Origin: Bacillota bacterium
GTDB taxonomy: Bacteria > Bacillota > Clostridia > Lachnospirales > Lachnospiraceae
Assembly (NCBI GenBank): GCA_023413555.1
Contig: JAEZPG010000031.1
Span: 1-8,656 of the forward strand
Direction of reading: 5' to 3'
Length of the DNA stretch: 8,656 bases
This document shows positions 6,143 to 8,656 of this stretch, one piece after another. Position 1 is the first letter of the stretch. Every line of letters begins with the position of its first letter. The notes under the pieces were generated by a model. It worked only from the letters and a program-made list of their open reading frames with translations, ran no database searches and was not told where the DNA came from. The position numbers and the translations under genes are program-made.

Positions 6143-6198
6143 ACAAGCCATAGAATAAATGCGACCCAGATTGCGATCGCATTTATTCTATGGCTTGT
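6143..6198. terminator. Perfect 22-bp hairpin downstream of the chemoreceptor gene
   Basis: 6143-6164 pairs without mismatch with 6177-6198 around a 12-base loop, and the right arm begins within a GCGATCGC palindrome (6173-6180). It begins 28 bases after the chemoreceptor stop codon, so it most likely ends or protects that mRNA. No T-run follows on either strand, so it is not a textbook rho-independent terminator. Confidence 0.5.
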
Positions 6199-6226
6199 TG
6201 GTATGAAATCTCTTATTTCCAAAGAA

Positions 6227-8239
6227 TTATTCATTTTTCACAGAAAACTGAGATGCGGAAGTAACCAAATTTAATGAGGTATTCTTTGTGGCTTCCGTTA
6301 ACTCTAATACTTTATTAGAAAGGGTAACAATATTTGCCGTTTGTTCAGCAATATTTGTAGTTCCTGCTGCAGTCTCTTGTGTCGCAGTAGTTACCTCTTC
6401 TATCGCTTTCAAAATATGACCTATTACCTCAGTAAGGTCGTTGGCTCTACCTCTAATATCTGTAATAATTTGATTTACTTCCTCTGCGTCTTTACTATAT
6501 TGCTCTCCAGTAGCTACTAATTTATCGTAATCACCCAATACTTGAGTACTAACAAACTTAAGCAAATAAGTAGCACACTTGCTTAGATTCTCAACAGACG
6601 CAACTACTTTATCGGTCACTCTCTGGATCTCATTTACGGAATGATTTGCACCTTCAGCAAATTTACTAATCTCGTTAGCGACTACACCAAAGCCTTTTCC
6701 TGCCTCTCCTGCTCGAGCTGCTTCAATGGATGCATTAAGTGCCAGTAGGTTCGTTTGCTTTGAAATACTTAGTATTGCTTCTGACAATAATCTGATCTCA
6801 TTTACCTGACTAGAATCTTGAATTGCTTTACTCAAGGTTCTCTCGGATTCCTGATATAGTTGAAGAGCATACTCCTTTGACTCGATCGCTGAAGCTTTCA
6901 AGCTCACTGCTCTATTATGAATCTCTGTTACACTCTCTGCACCATCAATGGTTCTTTGCTTCATATTTTGCAGTGTAGTTCCAATTTCTAAGGACGAAGC
7001 TTGCATCTCTTCTGTCGATGCTGCTGTCTCCTCAGCACCTGCAGAGAGTTCTTCGGTAGTAGAAGATATCTCCTGTATATTATCTAGGAGAAGTGCCACA
7101 CTTTCAGTTTCATCTTGAGCAAACTTCTGAACATTATCTGACTCTTGTTGAACAGTAAGTATGATATTCCTAACAGACTCTTGCATTACGGATATGGAGT
7201 TGGCAAGTTGGCCTGTCTCATCCTTATATTTATGCAATTTATCCTCTAGAGCTTTACTAAAGTCTCCTTCTGACAAAATCCTAATATAACTATTTATCTT
7301 CCTAATTGGTTTAACAATATAGGAGGAAAGTAAAAATCCAATCACTATTGCTAGCAAGATCCCTAGTAGACCAACCGTGCATATGCTTTTTAGTAGTTCG
7401 TCAACTCCTGACATTATAATGGATCTTTGTTCTGAAACAGCCAGCATCCAGCTTGTATCCTTTACGGGTGTATAGGCTATGCTCTTTATGACTCCTAAAT
7501 ACTCATAAGATCCATGTCCTGCTCCCCCTTTTAGCATTTCCTTTATAACAGAAGCCATAGATTCTAATTTGGGGTTATCCTTAAGATTATTAATAGTATT
7601 ATCCTGAGCTAACACCAAGTCACGATTAGTATTGGCCACTGTTGTTCCTTCTTGATTGATCATATAAGCCGAACCTGTTTCTCCAAAGGTTATTTTATCT
7701 GTTATGTCGCTTAAACTATTGCCATCTGCCACCTTAAACAGCACACCTATAATTGAATCATTATACTTTACAGGTACTGCATAAGTAATAATCATGGTGC
7801 CCGGTTCAGATTTATTTTCTATTGGATCTGATACTGCTTTTTCACCCTTTACTGCTTTTTTAAAGTATTCTCGATCAGATACATCTATTACTGTGACACC
7901 ATCTGGCGCTAATGCATTACCCTCTATATCTGCAAAGGCTATATTTATAGCTTCAAGTCTTTTTGCCTCTGCGTGTAACACTTCTATCTTCTTATCCATT
8001 GCAATCTCTGGGCTACAGATTGTCTCATTTACTGCCAACATCTCTAGCACAGCCCATTCTTTTTCTAAAGATTCACGAACGACATTGGCCCCCTGGCTTG
8101 CCAGCGTATCCAATGATTTGTTTTGGCTTTCAGCAAATACAACTGAAGCCTTAAAGTAAACAGCAATTCCTATTACTAAAGAGACAAATAAAATCATAGC
8201 TGAAATTGACAAAATAACTTTAGTTTTTATACTTTTCAT
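6227..8239 (-). CDS. Methyl-accepting chemotaxis protein with extracellular Cache domain
   Basis: A 670-residue transmembrane chemoreceptor that senses an extracellular ligand and controls CheA through CheW. Order of parts: short cytoplasmic start, TM1 about 8-29, extracellular double-Cache-like sensor about 33-280 with DREYFKKAV (122-130) and YTPVKDTSWMLAVSE (256-270), TM2 about 285-308, HAMP about 309-362 (KPIRKI, then DETGQLANSI), and a long coiled-coil signalling domain. The highly conserved hairpin tip is intact, from ISKQTNLLALNASIEAARAG (492-511) through GKGFGVVANEISKFAE (514-529). The late segment with DYDKLVATGEQYSKDAEEV is typical of clostridial receptors. No CheR-tethering C-terminal pentapeptide is seen. 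The ATG has GAGGAGG with a 6-base spacer. A consensus sigma-D promoter lies about 165 bases upstream, tying expression to the flagellar regulon. The ligand cannot be read from sequence. Confidence 0.96.
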   Translation of the reverse strand: MKSIKTKVILSISAMILFVSLVIGIAVYFKASVVFAESQNKSLDTLASQGANVVRESLEKEWAVLEMLAVNETICSPEIAMDKKIEVLHAEAKRLEAINIAFADIEGNALAPDGVTVIDVSDREYFKKAVKGEKAVSDPIENKSEPGTMIITYAVPVKYNDSIIGVLFKVADGNSLSDITDKITFGETGSAYMINQEGTTVANTNRDLVLAQDNTINNLKDNPKLESMASVIKEMLKGGAGHGSYEYLGVIKSIAYTPVKDTSWMLAVSEQRSIIMSGVDELLKSICTVGLLGILLAIVIGFLLSSYIVKPIRKINSYIRILSEGDFSKALEDKLHKYKDETGQLANSISVMQESVRNIILTVQQESDNVQKFAQDETESVALLLDNIQEISSTTEELSAGAEETAASTEEMQASSLEIGTTLQNMKQRTIDGAESVTEIHNRAVSLKASAIESKEYALQLYQESERTLSKAIQDSSQVNEIRLLSEAILSISKQTNLLALNASIEAARAGEAGKGFGVVANEISKFAEGANHSVNEIQRVTDKVVASVENLSKCATYLLKFVSTQVLGDYDKLVATGEQYSKDAEEVNQIITDIRGRANDLTEVIGHILKAIEEVTTATQETAAGTTNIAEQTANIVTLSNKVLELTEATKNTSLNLVTSASQFSVKNE

Positions 8240-8255
8240 TTCAGTCCTCCTCTTT

Positions 8256-8333
8256 TCATTGCTTCACAGATCCTATTCCTATATACTGTTTCACGATATC
8301 TTTTGGTATTTTTACTTCTTTATAAACTAACAC
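8256..8333 (-). CDS. 25-codon mini-ORF in the chemoreceptor leader
   Basis: Within the leader made from the sigma-D promoter, AAAGGAG (8338-8344) is followed 4 bases later by GTG (8331-8333), opening 25 codons: (M)LVYKEVKIPKDIVKQYIG then IGSVKQ, ending in TGA at 8256-8258. An in-frame TAG lies immediately upstream, so this is the only start. The stop is 5 bases before the chemoreceptor Shine-Dalgarno (8246-8250), which suits translational coupling. The composition, with alternating Lys and hydrophobic residues, is protein-like, but no family is recognised. The spacer is a little short and the start is GTG, so confidence is limited. Confidence 0.4.
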   Translation of the reverse strand: MLVYKEVKIPKDIVKQYIGIGSVKQ

Positions 8334-8403
8334 CTATCTCCTTTCTTTTTTTCATCATAATAAATTCCGGTACACTGTAGTAAATTCTACTATATATCAA
8401 CTA

Positions 8404-8430
8404 ATATCGGCATATTTTTATGTTATTTTA
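8404..8430 (-). promoter_or_regulatory. Sigma-D/sigma-28 (flagellar-type) promoter of the chemoreceptor gene
   Basis: The minus strand reads TAAA (8427-8430), 15 bases, then GCCGATAT (8404-8411). This matches exactly the sigma-28 consensus TAAA-N15-GCCGATAW known for Bacillus SigD and enteric FliA. Transcription would begin near 8397, leaving a leader of about 158 bases. It places the chemoreceptor in the motility regulon and implies that the host encodes SigD/FliA. Confidence 0.9.
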
Positions 8431-8566
8431 CTAGATTCTTGTACTATTCTATATTATTAGTTATATTCTGATATATTTTGTTACTATCTTGCATTTTTAT
8501 GTGAATTTCGTCATGCTTTTACGTCTCATATATTTCTTCAAAGAAGAATCCTAGACTACAATCTTC

Positions 8567-8595
8567 TTGACACCACTTTTTTTATCCTCTATAGT
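8567..8595 (+). promoter_or_regulatory. Strong sigma-A promoter for the plus-strand gene at the right edge
   Basis: TTGACA (8567-8572, perfect -35) and TATAGT (8590-8595, five of six) are separated by exactly 17 bases. Transcription would start near 8602, giving a leader of about 42 bases before the ATG at 8644. Just upstream lie three related tracts, TTCTTC (8534-8539), GAAGAA (8543-8548) and TCTTCTT (8562-8568), which form inverted repeats reaching into the -35 and may be a regulator site. Confidence 0.75.
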
Positions 8596-8643
8596 GATAA
8601 CGAATAAACTCAATTTATACGAGAAAGAAGAGGATTTACTGAC

Positions 8644-8656
8644 ATGTTTGGACTAG
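8644..8656 (+). CDS. Start of a further gene (partial, first four codons)
   Basis: An ATG at 8644-8646 begins MFGL and runs off the window. It has AGAGGA about 9 bases upstream and sits about 42 bases after a near-consensus sigma-A promoter, so it is probably the true start of a plus-strand gene transcribed away from the chemoreceptor. Four residues are too few to name a product. Confidence 0.5.

Noticed and set aside
7794..8159. Two overlapping plus-strand ORFs (from 7794 and 7963) inside the chemoreceptor sensor region
   Set aside because: They are antisense to the Cache domain, overlap each other in different frames, and have no promoter or ribosome site.

Overview
The window looks like chromosomal DNA of a low-GC Gram-positive anaerobe, most likely a motile Lachnospiraceae/Clostridium-type bacterium (inference). 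Ribosome binding sites are strong AGGAGG-type, TTG/GTG starts occur, the intergenic DNA is AT-rich, and the chemoreceptor lies behind a consensus sigma-D/sigma-28 promoter. I saw no mobile element, CRISPR array, tRNA or rRNA. Almost everything is on the minus strand; only a gene tail (1-117) and the first bases of another gene (8644 onward) are on the plus strand.

Layout from left to right. 1-117 is the end of an unidentified gene with a probable membrane segment. 122-172 is a bidirectional terminator. 199-1084 holds a divergent nucleoside phosphorylase-family gene (TTG start, extended -10 promoter) and, overlapping its 3' end, a previously uncalled 34-codon reading frame with its own Shine-Dalgarno. 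1222-1283 is a long hairpin closing the next operon. 1339-5856 reads from right to left as deoD, deoC, an 18-codon mini-ORF, deoA/pdp, a PAP2-family phosphatase and a family 2 glycosyltransferase. 5857-6226 holds the long, palindrome-rich leader of that operon and a perfect 22-bp hairpin downstream of the next gene. 6227-8239 is a 670-residue Cache-HAMP methyl-accepting chemotaxis protein. 8240-8643 carries its leader with a 25-codon GTG-start mini-ORF, its sigma-D promoter, and a divergent sigma-A promoter facing the plus-strand gene at the right edge.

The core is nucleoside salvage and catabolism. DeoD phosphorolyses purine (deoxy)nucleosides, DeoA/Pdp phosphorolyses pyrimidine nucleosides, and DeoC cleaves deoxyribose-5-phosphate to glyceraldehyde-3-phosphate and acetaldehyde. 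Phosphopentomutase (DeoB), needed between these steps, and a nucleoside transporter are not in the window. The two trailing genes (lipid or undecaprenyl phosphate phosphatase and glycosyltransferase) suggest cell-envelope work and may be only co-transcribed; the glycosyltransferase has its own candidate promoter.

I did not find a clearly new large system. The most unusual items are the three small reading frames with good ribosome binding sites placed beside larger genes, the phosphorylase homologue lacking the usual phosphate-binding residues, and the palindromic leader of the deo operon.
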